A stretch of DNA of 64,000 bases from Macropodus opercularis (taxonomy: Eukaryota > Chordata > Actinopteri > Anabantiformes > Osphronemidae): the NCBI GenBank assembly GCA_030770545.1, contig CM061100.1, positions 131,501-195,500 on the forward strand, written 5' to 3'. Every line of letters begins with the position of its first letter. Within the stretch, counting starts at the first letter, position 1. Both the position numbers and the translations under genes were made by a program. Below the pieces are notes generated by a model that was not told the DNA's origin, made no database searches, and saw only the letters and a program-made list of their open reading frames with translations. This document shows, piece after piece, positions 22,958 through 34,336 of this stretch.

Positions 22958-24427
22958 TTTATTTCTGTGTTGACGCAACTCGTGATTGGTCGACACAGAT
23001 TACAACAGATAGAAAAACGATTACAGTAAACAAATCCTAACGACCCTATTGGACAACAGCGACTGGGGTTCGTCCGACTCTGTGACGCCATCAACCAAAC
23101 TTCCACAGCCGACAACGAAGAGTAAACGCAGCCTTAGAAAACACACACACACAGTGTTCAGACTAAACGAACAAACATTCAGAAATGATTGGATTTGATT
23201 TTTGTTTGGTCCAGTGTCTGATGTTTCGTGGATACGATGAAATGTTGTGACCATTACACAAAACAAAATACTGGAATTCATTCAGTACTCAGCTATTTGT
23301 TTACTTCCCCTCAAAAACAAGTGGTTCAGTAGCAAATCGCGTAATGTGTTTATCAAACGCTAATTTTTGTCACTTTGATTCACAAACTGTTCGTTTTTAC
23401 AGGACATTTGTCATAACGTTGACTTGGACCTGTAATTATGCAGGTTTACAATAATCCCAGAATGATGTTGACCTCAGTTACGAACCAGGAACTTTGTAAC
23501 TAGTGGAATAACACTTGAATGTTTTTTCTTCTAAACTTGTAAAAGTGAAAACATTCTAATGAATATGAAGCGTTAATTATAAATGGTTTTGTTATAATTT
23601 CATTCTCTAACATTTTTTGAAAAGATCAAAATGAATTTTATTACTGGAAACTATTGTGGTAACGTAAAATAAATAAATAAACAGAGATGTGCTTTTTATA
23701 TTGAAATCTACGAATTTCATAATCTTAATGTTTCCTATGACCAGTGTCTCAGACATTTATCATTAATGACTTCGTTCACGTTAGTTTTAAACTTTAAGAT
23801 GAACAAGCCACGTGTCAAACAAAAGCAAAGCTCAAACAACTGAGCTTTGTTTTCTTGTAATGCGATAGAGACGCTGGAATTAGGGCCGAACCTTTAGCCA
23901 CAGAACCTCACCTTCGCTTTTATTTATCGTTTCTTGTTTAACTGTCGTTTGTCAGTATCGATGGCGTCTGTGGTGTTAAGGGAACAAAATAAAAGCTGAT
24001 TTTACATCATGGGAAATTAGATTTAAGCCATATGTACATCTAAGTTTGTTCCTCACATCATTTCATCCAAAACAACTTTTGTTTCCATTTTTTTCTTGTA
24101 AATTATTTTGTCTGTTGTTGATGAATCAGGAAATTATTTCAGCGCCTCGCCTGCGAATAGTTTATTCATATCACCTCTGATAAAAATCAGACGTTTCAGT
24201 GCAACGCATCACTCTGCCCTGTTTCTGTCTCTGTGCCCTCATTGGCTTGTTCTGGCATCATTTAGTTTTAGCACCAAAATGAACATAAATAGATAAAAAG
24301 ACACACGCATTAAAACACACACACCTCAGATTGTTGTCATAAAACAAAAAAACAAATGTCAGTCTCTCTGCTTCCTCCTCCTCTACCATCAGGAGGAGGA
24401 CAAAGGAGCAGCCAGTTGCCATGGTAA
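22958..24427 (-). other. ugcg 3' UTR with candidate poly(A) signal at 22958-22963
   Basis: AT-rich, non-coding sequence after the ugcg stop codon. Several minus-strand AATAAA motifs occur; the one at 22958-22963 would give a 3' UTR of about 1.47 kb, in keeping with the long UTRs of vertebrate ugcg. The true end cannot be fixed from sequence. Confidence 0.4.
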
Positions 24428-27400
24428 CTACACATCGAGGATCTCCTCTGCAGTGCCGCCGCAGCGCAGCCGGTAGCGTCCGGTCCTCCAGCTGATGGTG
24501 GGGTCCCACAGAGCCGAGAGGAAGATCTGCACAGCCATCGATTCCCTGATGAACCAGGCGACAGCAAAGTCCAGCTTGGAGAAACACAGCGGGCCTCCCT
24601 GCAACGGGTCGGTGGCAGGTCAGAGTCCTGCCCCATAGTTCTACACACTTAGTCACTGTAGTTTGAGTTTTACTCACTTTCTTAAAACTCAACAGTTTGC
24701 CTGGTTATTTCTTAAAGGACTATTCGCCGTTTATGTAAAAAAGGAATTATAAGAAAGAATAAGCAGGTTGATCATTTTACCTGGATTCCTGTGAGCTGGA
24801 TGTAGTCGGCGATAAACCAGGCGAGACAGTGACACATGAAGAAAACCATCATGTCCCATCTACCAAACGACAGAATTGTGTTTTATTATGTGACTCAGAC
24901 GACTTATTAGCACATTAAACAAAGCGCTAGCACGATTACATGTTTACCTAGTGGCGCTGGCTGAATATGACCCGTAGAACCAACTTAAACCTTCACCTGC
25001 TACTAAACCAACTGAGCCATAACATCCAGCGATTCTGGAGCAGTTCGGACGGTTCTATTAATTATTACAAATCAAAGGCTCAAATACTTTCCTTCAACAA
25101 AAAACGAATGTGTTACGTTTTCTTCAGCCTCACGACCAGCTGCTCTCCGATTGGTTGAGTACCTGAACACGTGATGCGCCGCCCAGCCAATGATGAGGCT
25201 GGCCAGGAAGCATTCAGAGACGGGCTCCAGCACGGTGCCAGGAAGCATGTTGATCCTCAGCTTGGTCCACCTGACCGGGTCCACAACGACACATTACATC
25301 ATTCAAAGGAATTAGCTACCGCTGACATGATATTTTCAAATGACTAATATTTCATAAAATAACTCATCAAAGGTGACACCAAACAGCCAATCAGATAAAG
25401 CCTGAGGTCACCTGATCATACGAGACTGGAACTGGCCAATAGAGTACGAGCCAGAATTCTGCAGCGCCACCTGTGTTGCCATGGAAAACTTCCAGCCTCT
25501 GGGAAAGTAGAGGATGTTTTAAGTGCTTTAAGCCAGACACCAGCATTGGATGTTGATGCTAACATGCTAACCTGTCAGCTATGGCTTTAGCCATGAAGTA
25601 ATCTTCGGCAATGTACTGAGCGAAGGCGACCAGACCGCCAGCCTGGTCCAGCACGTCCTTCCTCATCAGACACGACATCCCCGTCACACACTTGATCCCA
25701 GTCACGTTGGCCGAGATATAGGAGCGAGGGTGGGACGTCCCAAAGTACACCTGAAACAGGTTAGCGTTAGCACCAGCGCGACGGCTGACATTAAATAAGG
25801 CTTTTGTTGAACGTCCGCTAATGGACATTTTCTCTCTACTTTGTCACGTGTTTATTCTCTGAACGTGTCATGTGTCCGTGCGAAGCAGCGACTCGTCGCC
25901 ACGAGGTCAACGCTACGTATGACGTTAAGACCAGACCCAGGCCCAGAGCGGCAACAGTAGGAACCTTCGCACTGCAAACGTCCCAGTGACCAGGAGTCAC
26001 TAATACCGATGCACCGTTAAAATCATCTCCTCCGTGAACAGCTCGTTTGCTGCTGGGTCCAGATCCATCTGTAACGACTCTGGAGTCCACACGCGTGGAT
26101 TTCTCTTGATTTACGATTTATGTAAAAACAGCGGTTAATCTGACTCTACCTGCTCCAGTGTGGCGGCAAAGCCTTGACGGTCGGAAACATATGGCAACCC
26201 ATGGACCAGTCCCACCTTCTCTGTCATTTGATTGGTCATATCTGTCAGGGTGTCGGGTTTCACTGCCAAAAACACAGAGTTAGCATCAGCACCGGGGGGG
26301 TCAGAGGTTTCTCACTTGTAGCCGTTACTGACCTCTGATGCCACTGTCACAGATCCAGACCAGGCCATATTTGGCTCCTTCGTAACCTGGCATCAGGTTG
26401 TTGATTTTTGGGTTGATCCCAACTTTCTTTCCCCCTAAGAACCAAAAACAACACATGCTAACAAAGGACTAGGAACATAAATGATGAAACTCAGAAACAA
26501 AGAGGAGCCGTTTCTCACCAATGAATAATCGGGCATCTACGTTGGGATACTTGCCCAACAACTTTTTACACACGTCCACAGCTGGATCGTCTTGATCCTG
26601 AACACACAGCAGGATCTCATACTGTAAAATAAAAAGAGTCACATCGATGGCTGGACGTAGCCCAGGGAAGTTAAGCAGCAGATAAGGTACAGTCACAAGA
26701 TGCATCGGTGGACAGTCAGACTAGAAACAGGAGTTAACAGCAGCTGAAACAAGGTCAGGAGATGTGAGTGGGACCTTGGGGCAGTTGGACACAAGTGAGT
26801 AGTGGTACGACGTAGTGCGGGGCAGTAAAAGTGGCACCGAGCAGTAACCCGAGAGGCGAAGGGCGACGGGCATCACCTTGGGGTAATCCAGAGTGAAAAA
26901 CGTCTCCAGGTTGGAGATCAGGTTTGGGTCGACGCCCTTCAGGGGCTTCAGCAGAGAAACTCCTACCAGTTGTGTGAACGACTGCTTGACCTCTGACCTT
27001 TTTTTGTGGAGATGGAGACGTCTGAAAGGAAAAAAAAAGGGTTCAAAGTTCACCAAGCTTCAAATACAGACGGCTCAGTATGATCCAGGACAGACAGCAG
27101 AGTTAGAAAGACTCACATTAGAACAGAGGCTCCGAGGTCAACGGACCTGCAGAGGTCAAGGTTATTACAGGGCTGAATCAGTGGCCTTAACATTCTGAGA
27201 CGCTTGGTCCTGATCCCTGAGGAGACAGAAGCTCCTTCCTACTGCAGAACACGTGAGGTAGCTGTCCATCGACCGTGGGGTCGCGGTTTGATGTCCTCCC
27301 GTCATGACGGACTGTGTGTAAATGGTTCGTTTACTTTCTAGGGGTCGCGGGTGGAGCCTATCCCAGCTGCCTACGGGTGAGAGGTTCACCCTGGACACAC

Positions 27401-29642
27401 AGAGACATCAAGGAAGCTGGAGAGAACCCAGGCAGACTCCACACAGAAAGGCCCCTCTCGCCAACTACCAAAGGTTCTGTTCGGAGCCAAGTGGCAGCGG
27501 CTTTATGAGCCCAGTGTTAACAGTCAGATGGTCACTGTGGGTGGCTGCTCCACCCGAGCTCAGGTGTGAACGACCGGGAAGAGTTGAAGCCCTGTAGATT
27601 CCATCTACCATCCGCACAAAGCTTAAGAAAGGCCGAACGGAGCAAAGTACAGAGATCAGATAAAGAGCAGGACGCCGGCAGGACTTCAGACTCGGCCAAA
27701 GGTTCACCTCCCAACATGACACACACCAAAACAACCCAGTGGCTGAGCGACAGTCCTAGAGGCCCAGCCAGACCCTGATGTGACTACTGGGCGGGAAGAC
27801 TGTGTGTGTCTGTGTGTTTTCATTTCAGGGAGATTTACACTCCTGATCCTGTCTGACTGCAGAATCGCACAACATTTTCATTGGTTCATCTCTTACCGCT
27901 TCGCAGGTGTGCGACGAGAGGCAGAGTTCCAGTCCAGCCTGTCGCAGGGCCACACAACCAGTCACACTCACATCCTACGGGCAATTCAGAACTCTGCCCA
28001 TCTGCTTGGGAGGAAGCCGGAGAAAGAGTCCACACAGACAGAACCTGGGACCTTCTCGCAGTGAGGCGACAGCGCTAACCACAGACGTAAACACTGACCA
28101 TACGCCGAGTCGTGTTACGAGACACCTCAGTGACATGATGGCACATCTGCTTCTCTCACCTCCCGCCACCCAGTCATAGGCTGATTCACCGCGACGCCAG
28201 GGTTCGATGCTCGTATTAACACTTACGCACACGGATGCAGACTTTACTAAGCTTTGTGGGAAAACGCTTCCCGACGCTCTGTAAAAAGTGTGTGCCGCCA
28301 CGGTGATGTGAACGCCAGCGGCTCCATCGTTTTGATGGCGTTTCCAGCGGAACCGGCCTCACTTTGACACTGGGACAAACCGATGAGCGCGAGGAATTTT
28401 TTGATCTGCACCTACAGCTAACTGCAAAGAGAAAAGTCACAATATCTGATTTCCGTTTCTTGATCCTGGGTGATTTTTTACATTTGAAGGGAAGATATGA
28501 TTCTGAGAAACGGCTTAGACCCAGTTAAGCCGAACCTGCAAATGAATCAGGAACAAAATGATTCAGTTTTCTTTGACAACAGGGACGTTGCAGTGAACCT
28601 GCAGCTTAAACTGAATCTGGTACGAGGACTGTGCAATGACAACAAGCCTGCACATTCATTTCATATCATGTGAGATGATGTCATCGTTTCACTCAACTCG
28701 CTTAAATCCGACAGGTTTCAGGCTCCACGTGAAACCGGTCCTCACGGCATCAGTAGCCGTCAGACTGAACCCGCCTCTGTATGAATCTGTGGGAGACGGT
28801 GGCTTGTGCCTCAACATTTTAATGAGAAGAAATCTGCATTTCAGTGAAGCTGTGAAGGTCCCGGTTCCTGCTGAAGGTCCACAGACGCTGAGGCAGCTCG
28901 GCCCAGTCTGTGTGAGCGGAACCGTGCAGACCCGGACTAACTACTGGGACCGAGGTTTAGTCAAAAGCTCTCAAATTTGACGATTCACTGCGGATGTGTG
29001 AACCGGGTCGATGCAGAACTTAAGGCCTGCTACTACTACTACTAATAATAATAATAATAATAACAACAATAATAATAAACCAGCTCCGAGGACCGTGTCC
29101 TTGCAGCGAGAGAGACCAACGGCCTCCAACAGAAACATTTCAAACCCTCGGTGGTTCTGTCAGCAGGAAACAGGAAGTTGCTGCGGCGAGACAGAGGAAG
29201 CGTGACGTCACGCAGTCCCACCTGGGCCAACGCTCAGAGACAAGTGTTTGGCAGGCGGCACCGTGTGACGTCCCACCTGGGCCCTAATGGAAACACGTGC
29301 TGTAGCGTCCCGGGAGACCCGGAGTCCTCGGTGCCGGTTAATAACGGGCACCGCTACCCGCATAACGTTTAACCAGGAAAGCGCCCGCACCGAGCCGCTA
29401 CCGGCCTCACCCCGCCGGCCCCGCTTCTCCACCCTGGTCCCGACCCGGTGAAAGACATTTCAGGACAAACCCAGCAGCGGAAACACGGACAAACAGCGGC
29501 GCCTCTAGCCGTTAGCCGCGGTTAGCTTAGCGTAGCGCACTTACACATAGATGATGGACATGAGGTGCATGAGCCAGAGGACGAAGAACAGGATGAAGCC
29601 GAACACGGCGAACCCCTGCATGGCGACCTCCAGCACGTCCAT
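24428..29642 (-). CDS. ugcg: ceramide glucosyltransferase
   Basis: UDP-glucose ceramide glucosyltransferase catalyses the first step of glycosphingolipid synthesis on the cytosolic face of the Golgi. Ten exons join in phase to 394 aa, the vertebrate length: 29545-29642, 26877-27021, 26519-26621, 26333-26434, 26150-26262, 25572-25750, 25412-25498, 25163-25270, 24781-24859, 24428-24598. Exon 1 encodes an N-terminal membrane anchor ([19 protein letters not shown]). The GT21 motifs follow: D1 in CVQDQDDP, D2 in CDSG, D3 in AEDYFMAKA, and the (Q/R)XXRW motif RMIRW across exons 7-8. The C-terminus has hydrophobic segments ([15 protein letters not shown]) and ends [14 protein letters not shown]. Intron 1 (about 2.5 kb) carries the dispersed repeats listed separately. 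Confidence is very high from end-to-end similarity. Confidence 0.98.
27344..27480 (+). repeat. common fish interspersed repeat, internally deleted copy
   Basis: In ugcg intron 1. GGTGGAGCCTATCCCAGCTG, then GGTGAGAGGTTCACCCTGGA, then AGACTCCACACAGAAAGGCC reproduce the start and end of a very widespread teleost repeat, with the middle lost. The same family recurs at 27915-28078 and 42903-43130. Confidence 0.7.
27915..28078 (+). repeat. common fish interspersed repeat, 5'-truncated copy
   Basis: Carries the middle and end of the same family: CCTGTCGCAGGGCCACACAA, CACTCACATCCTACGGGCAA, GGGAGGAAGCCGGAG and GAGGCGACAGCGCTAACCAC. It is therefore a second, complementary fragment in ugcg intron 1. 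Confidence 0.65.
29034..29079. repeat. (TAC/AAT)n microsatellite
   Basis: Short runs of TAC then AAT trinucleotides with two AAC interruptions, in ugcg intron 1. Confidence 0.85.
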
Positions 29643-30530
29643 GGCGGTCCGGGGGCGGCTGCCGGGCCCTGGGGAAGCAGCGGACCGCAGCGGGCCACTG
29701 GGAGACGCGCCCCGAGACGACCCGACTCCGGCTGTGGAGGTAACGATCCGGACTTCCGGCTGTAAGCGTCGTACGCCAGGATCCGTCCGAGTCAGCGGTT
29801 CTGGTCACGGACCGGGTTCGGCCTGGCGAAGCTGTCGTGCGGGAGTCAGGGGTTCGACAGTCAGCAGACCGGCCGACGGTCAGCTGACTACGGAGGGAGG
29901 CGGCGGCCGCGGCGCAAACAACCGCAGACCACTTCCGCTCCGCCGCCTTTCAAACTAAAGCGAACAGAGTCGGCTTCAAAATAAAAGCTTGTGGTTATCA
30001 AACGCCTGACTGCGCCAGAAGACATTTTACACCAGTGACCCGGGAAGAGGCCAGTTCCGGTTATTTCTACTGTGCCCAACAGCCCCACGTTCATGTGGCT
30101 TTTCTTTATGGAGGGAGGAAAGAACAGTACACACAGTCTCCATTGACAGACATGGAGCTCGTTGGTTTTATATGCCACACATTGTTTGGAAGCTTTCGGA
30201 CACGCCCACCAACCTTTGTTCTCCGAGCCCCGCCCCACAGGTGTGTCACAGAAACCGTTTCACCTGTCCCGGTTTCAGTGAACTGATGAGGTAATATTTT
30301 CCCACGACATCAGTGACTGATGTATGAGGACATGTCAACACACCTGATTCACACTGAAGCAGTTTAATGCAAGGCCTGTCCAGGTGTTTCCAGGTGTGCT
30401 GGTTTGCAGCCTCTCTGTATTCAATCACATCCGGAGCAACTGAAACGGGTTCAGCTCTGACACAAAACATGAAAAACAGAATGGACGAAATCAAGGTTTA
30501 GTTTCTGATCCAGTTCTTGTCCGAGTCTGG
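29643..30530. other. ugcg upstream region and ugcg-mocs2 spacer
   Basis: The first 300 bp beyond the ugcg ATG are GC- and CpG-rich (for example CGGCGGCCGCGGCGC near 29900), as expected for the ugcg promoter and 5' UTR. Beyond about 29950 the sequence becomes ordinary. I see no other gene. Confidence 0.5.
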
Positions 30531-30720
30531 ATGCACATCTGTGACTTTCATGACTCCAGATGTTTTCAGCGGAAACAAGTAGAGTGAGAGGAGGCCGTTG
30601 GCCGAGCTGACATCCATCATGGACAATCCTTCTCACCCACTGCATCAGCCAGTGGAGGCTCAGTGAAGAACTATCTTAGGTAGCAGGCTGATATATTCAC
30701 AGGAATCTTATGGCGTCTCA
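30530..30720 (+). mobile_element. LINE fragment (candidate)
   Basis: CATGACTCCAG, CATCATGGACAATCCTTCTC and ACCCACTGCATCAGCC resemble the 3' part of fish L2-type LINE ORF2, where a block encoding MDNPSHPLH is recurrent. The surrounding frames are broken. The call rests on one strong block. Confidence 0.35.
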
Positions 30721-30895
30721 TACTTGGATGAAGGTGTGAAGACACTGCAGCAGCTGTTCAATGCAGCCAACAGTTGTAGAGGTGAATACATCTGGGTTTA
30801 GGTCATTACAACATCTTTTACTGGTTTCCTTAAAGACCAGCAGGTAACATGCAGAGAGGTAGAAAGAATGTGAACACGCAGGGTTACATTAGTGT

Positions 30896-30901
30896 TTTAT
30901 T
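30896..30901 (-). terminator. candidate poly(A) signal of mocs2
   Basis: AATAAA on the minus strand, starting only about 14 nt beyond the MOCS2B stop codon. If used, the 3' UTR is a few tens of nucleotides. Confidence 0.5.
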
Positions 30902-30914
30902 TAAGCTGTACAGT

Positions 30915-31872
30915 TTATTCCACACTGGTATTTTCTGCGAGTGGGTTGTTATGAGCGGACCAGGAACATTCTGCGTTCTCCTTCCAACTCGCTTCTTGTG
31001 TGTCGTAGACTTCCTGTAGATCACATGGTCAGTAATCAATCGCCACCGGTCAACCACATCTGCAGTCTGTGGACGAGTTACCTTCTTCCAGATGGGAATG
31101 TGGGCCTTTAGCTGGGAGATGCAGTGCTGGACTGCCTGCTGGCTGTCTTGACGATGAGGAGATGAGATCGCCATGGCAACACTTGCCTCACCCACCTTCA
31201 CCCACCTTAGAGAGGAGGAAGGACAATGATCTAAACACCATGAAGTCACGACTTCCCACTTCAGTTAGCATCAGCTCACCCGAGCCGGTGGTGGACACAG
31301 ATGTGTGCGGCGCTTGGCCAGCGAGCTCTGATGTCAGCACACAGTTTGGTGAACTCTGACTGGACCATGGCTTCGTACGCCTCATACTCTAGACCGACCA
31401 CCTTCCTGTTCTTGTCCTCGTCCTCGCGAGTCGTACCTGCACACACAGAGTTATTACACGTATCAATGTAACGCATCCTCCAGCGACTACATTTACTTTA
31501 TTGTACTCTATTTGGCCCAGCTGCAGCACTGATGCATCCATATTAATAATCTTTAATATGGATGCGTCCTCCCACAGACGTAAAGTAAGAACCAAACTAT
31601 AAGGCTCTCGAACTACAAATATCCAAAAGCACACAAAGTTAAACCTGAGTATCTCAAGAATCTGCAGGTTTGTGTGTCTCAATTTTCCAATTCACTCAAA
31701 ATTTCAATATTAGAATGTTGGTCAAATTATTTAAGAATCTAAATTAAAGAAAATACGAACCTATGAATACTGAAATGGCCCCACAGGCAGAGCTGCCGAC
31801 GGCGTCAACCACGTCCTGCACCGACAGACGATCCCGGCTCAGCCTCAGGACGTCTCGACCCTCCTCCGACAT
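30915..31872 (-). CDS. mocs2: molybdopterin synthase catalytic (large) subunit, MOCS2B
   Basis: MoaE-type subunit. Two copies pair with two MOCS2A subunits to convert cyclic pyranopterin monophosphate to molybdopterin in the cytosol. Four exons join in phase to 163 aa: 31761-31872, 31280-31436, 31082-31205, 30915-31013. Seen in order: LSVQDVVDAVGSSACGAISV, GTTRED, GLEYEAY, CVHHRLG, GEASVAMAISSPHR, AHIPIWKK (conserved catalytic Lys region) and EASWKENAEC. The exon 3 to exon 4 join (GTAACT donor, CTACAG acceptor) restores the expected EVYDTQEASW segment. The ATG at 31872 directly follows an AG acceptor (CCCCCAG|ATG), so this exon should splice onto the MOCS2A exon, making one bicistronic message. 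Confidence 0.95.
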
Positions 31873-31939
31873 CTGGGGGAGACAGACGTCATCCGTGTGT
31901 CAGATTTTAACATGAAGCCTTTGCATTAAACATAATGAT

Positions 31940-32010
31940 CACGAGAAGAAGTTCTGTTATCAGGGTGAGCTTGATTCATCCCAAAGGGAAATTTGGGCAA
32001 CAGAACTCAT
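31940..32010. repeat. LINE tail remnant
   Basis: In the intron between the two mocs2 cistrons. TTGATTCATCCCAAAGGGAA followed by ATTTGGGCAACAGAACTCAT resembles the recurrent 'tttattgatcccaaagggaaattgggc' tail of fish LINEs. Confidence 0.45.
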
Positions 32011-32178
32011 GTAGGTCTGAGTTGGACCTGAAGTCTGAGGTTTACACGGTGACGAGGAAGGAGACAGGACGGTTCCCTGTGGATCCAACCTCAGTAGCAG
32101 ACTCATCAAACAGGAGTATGTACTAATGGAGAAGCCATGTTACCCGTCTGGACCTTCACTCTCCTGAATTACCTCGTC

Positions 32179-33404
32179 TTATCCTCCGCTGAGTGGCGGC
32201 ACCACGGCCACCTCGTCCCCGTCTCCCAAATTCACCAGCTGGTCACAAATGGAAACGTACTGCTGACGAACAGCCAACACCACCTGATCCCGCAGCACCG
32301 ACAGCCTGGAAAAAAATCAGTCACATCATCACTGCAACAGAACCCGGGCCGTCATATTGCATGCAACAGGTCTACATCCCCACCAGTACGTGACGTCAGG
32401 CTGCTCGGAGACAGATGACGACGCGTTTTCATTCCTAGTCCTTTTCAAAATGGACTCAAACACCAAAGTGAGCAGAACCCGAACAACAGGCTGTGTTGGT
32501 GCCACTGAACGTCAACGCCCCAAACCTGAAACGTCGCTTTTTGTCGCGCAGCAGGTTCCTCTTGTGCAACACGGCGAAACATTCAGACTGACACCGCTGC
32601 TGTGTTTGCTTCTCTTCTGGTCCGGACTGACTCACCCTTTGGATTTGTGCACGTTTCCTATGTGATACTAGGACCAGTGTGAATAGTGTGTCTGTTTATT
32701 AGCATTAGCTCAGTCGTGTGGAAAAGGTGCTGCGTTCATCACTGCTGGCCATAATGCGAGTTGTTGATGAGGGCGTCACTTAATCGCCGTGGAAACAAAC
32801 AAGATGTCTGCAGGTTTTGCACCTTGAGTGTCGCTGTAGCAACCGTCTCCACAGGTCCCGGCTGCTGATTGGAGTTGGCACATCAACGACCTCCTCCTTC
32901 AGTCCGGTCAACTCTACGCTCTTAGCGAAGTACAACACAAGCACCTGAAGAAGAAAATAATTTCAAAATAAAGTACTATGACCTGTGTCGATGTAGCTGA
33001 AACCCTGAAAGGCGGGTCACCTGAGCCAACTACTTCCTGTTCCCCTTTAACTGCTTTACATTGGCGCCTGTGACGAGCTGTTAAAGCTAAACGTGTTTGT
33101 GGTGTTTAAGGCAGATTTTATTGCTATTGTTGTGTAGCAGGAGCCTTTCGTGCACGTGGGCTGGACCGTAAGCTACGTCCTCGTGTTTCCTGGGGGGGAA
33201 CCGTGACGTTAACTCCATCAGTATGTGATCATTTGAGTAAAACCCTCGCGAACTTCCGGCTCACACGCGGCGCCGTTCGCCGCTTTGGCTGCTTCGTGTT
33301 TCCCGTTGGTCATAAATAAAGAGGAAAGAGCCGCAGAGTCTTCAACGCACCTGCGCAATAGTGTGAACACGCTGAAGCTGGGTTCAACTTACGTGGGCAG
33401 TCAT
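32179..33404 (-). CDS. mocs2: molybdopterin synthase sulfur carrier (small) subunit, MOCS2A
   Basis: MoaD-type ubiquitin-like protein whose C-terminal glycine is thiocarboxylated by MOCS3 and donates sulfur for the molybdopterin dithiolene. Three exons join in phase to 86 aa: 33393-33404 (12 nt, MTAH), 32823-32944, 32179-32305. The protein shows VLVLYFAKSVELTG at the start of the ubiquitin fold, LAVRQQYVS, LGDGDEVAVVPP, and ends in the essential LSGG. A GTAATT donor lies 6 nt past the stop codon, joining to the MOCS2B exon. The ATG at 33404 is supported by the phase-0 junction MTAH|VLVLYF. The CpG-rich flank beyond 33404 is the likely promoter. Confidence 0.95.
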
Positions 33405-34336
33405 GGAGAAGCTCTGCGGAAACGCCCGTGACGCATTCGTCCCTCACTTCCTGCTGCGCTGCTATTGGTTCCGGCTTCTTCTTCTGCTCGTCTACTAACG
33501 GTAGACATCCGGTGAGCGAGAACCTACTGCCACCTACCGCTGGGGGTTCAACCTGTTCCCGTGGCTGTAGGTTTGACAGAGTTCGGCGAACGTCTGGAAA
33601 CAGTTGCATTAATCAGATTGATGAGAGCTGATTAACGCCAGGACGAGGTTTGGGACGATGGGTGTCACCACAGAGTGAGAATGTCAGCTCAGTAACGAAC
33701 ACAAACCGAGCGGGTCAGACGGAGCCCAAGCTATGGGTCCAGTTCATCCTGTGGGGTGTGTTCTGGTTCCTGACGGAGAGCTGATGTCACCGGTTCAGTC
33801 ACGTGATGTTCAGAAAGGCACGACCGATGCCGATCATCAGAAACGCATTGAAGCACAACGTCTGGTGCTTAGCTGGGTTTGAGATCCCATCAGCAGGAGA
33901 ATGTGGAGCAGCTTTGTAAACCCGCTGGCTCATCGCCCTGGTCCACCGATGCTCGGCCCTGTGCTGTGCCGGCTCGGTTGGTCGCAATCAGAGACACAGG
34001 AGACGGGACACGCTGCTGTTTCTCCTCTGATCACCTTCTACTGTTAGATATCGTAGAGATCCTTCCTTCGATGCAGCAGATATGATGGTTTCTAGTGTGA
34101 ACTGAATATGAAACACACGCTGCTGTTGTCCCTTTAAAAGCTGGGGTTGAACTTCCAGAGGATGAAACAAAACCAAAAGTGAAGCGAACAACAGGTGGTA
34201 AACAGCTCACAGACCACAAACTGGAACCGGACCGGCAGGTTGGGCCAGTGTGGGCGTGTGATACAGCGCCAGCCTGGACTCAGCTGCAAGACGACAATAA
34301 ATCCTCTGATTACTACGCGAACGTCTCGATGAAACA
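33405..34336. other. mocs2-aste1 divergent spacer
   Basis: Between two genes transcribed away from each other. It should contain the mocs2 promoter (GC-rich near 33240-33560) and the aste1 leader. No other exon is recognised; short ORFs here lack motifs. Confidence 0.5.
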
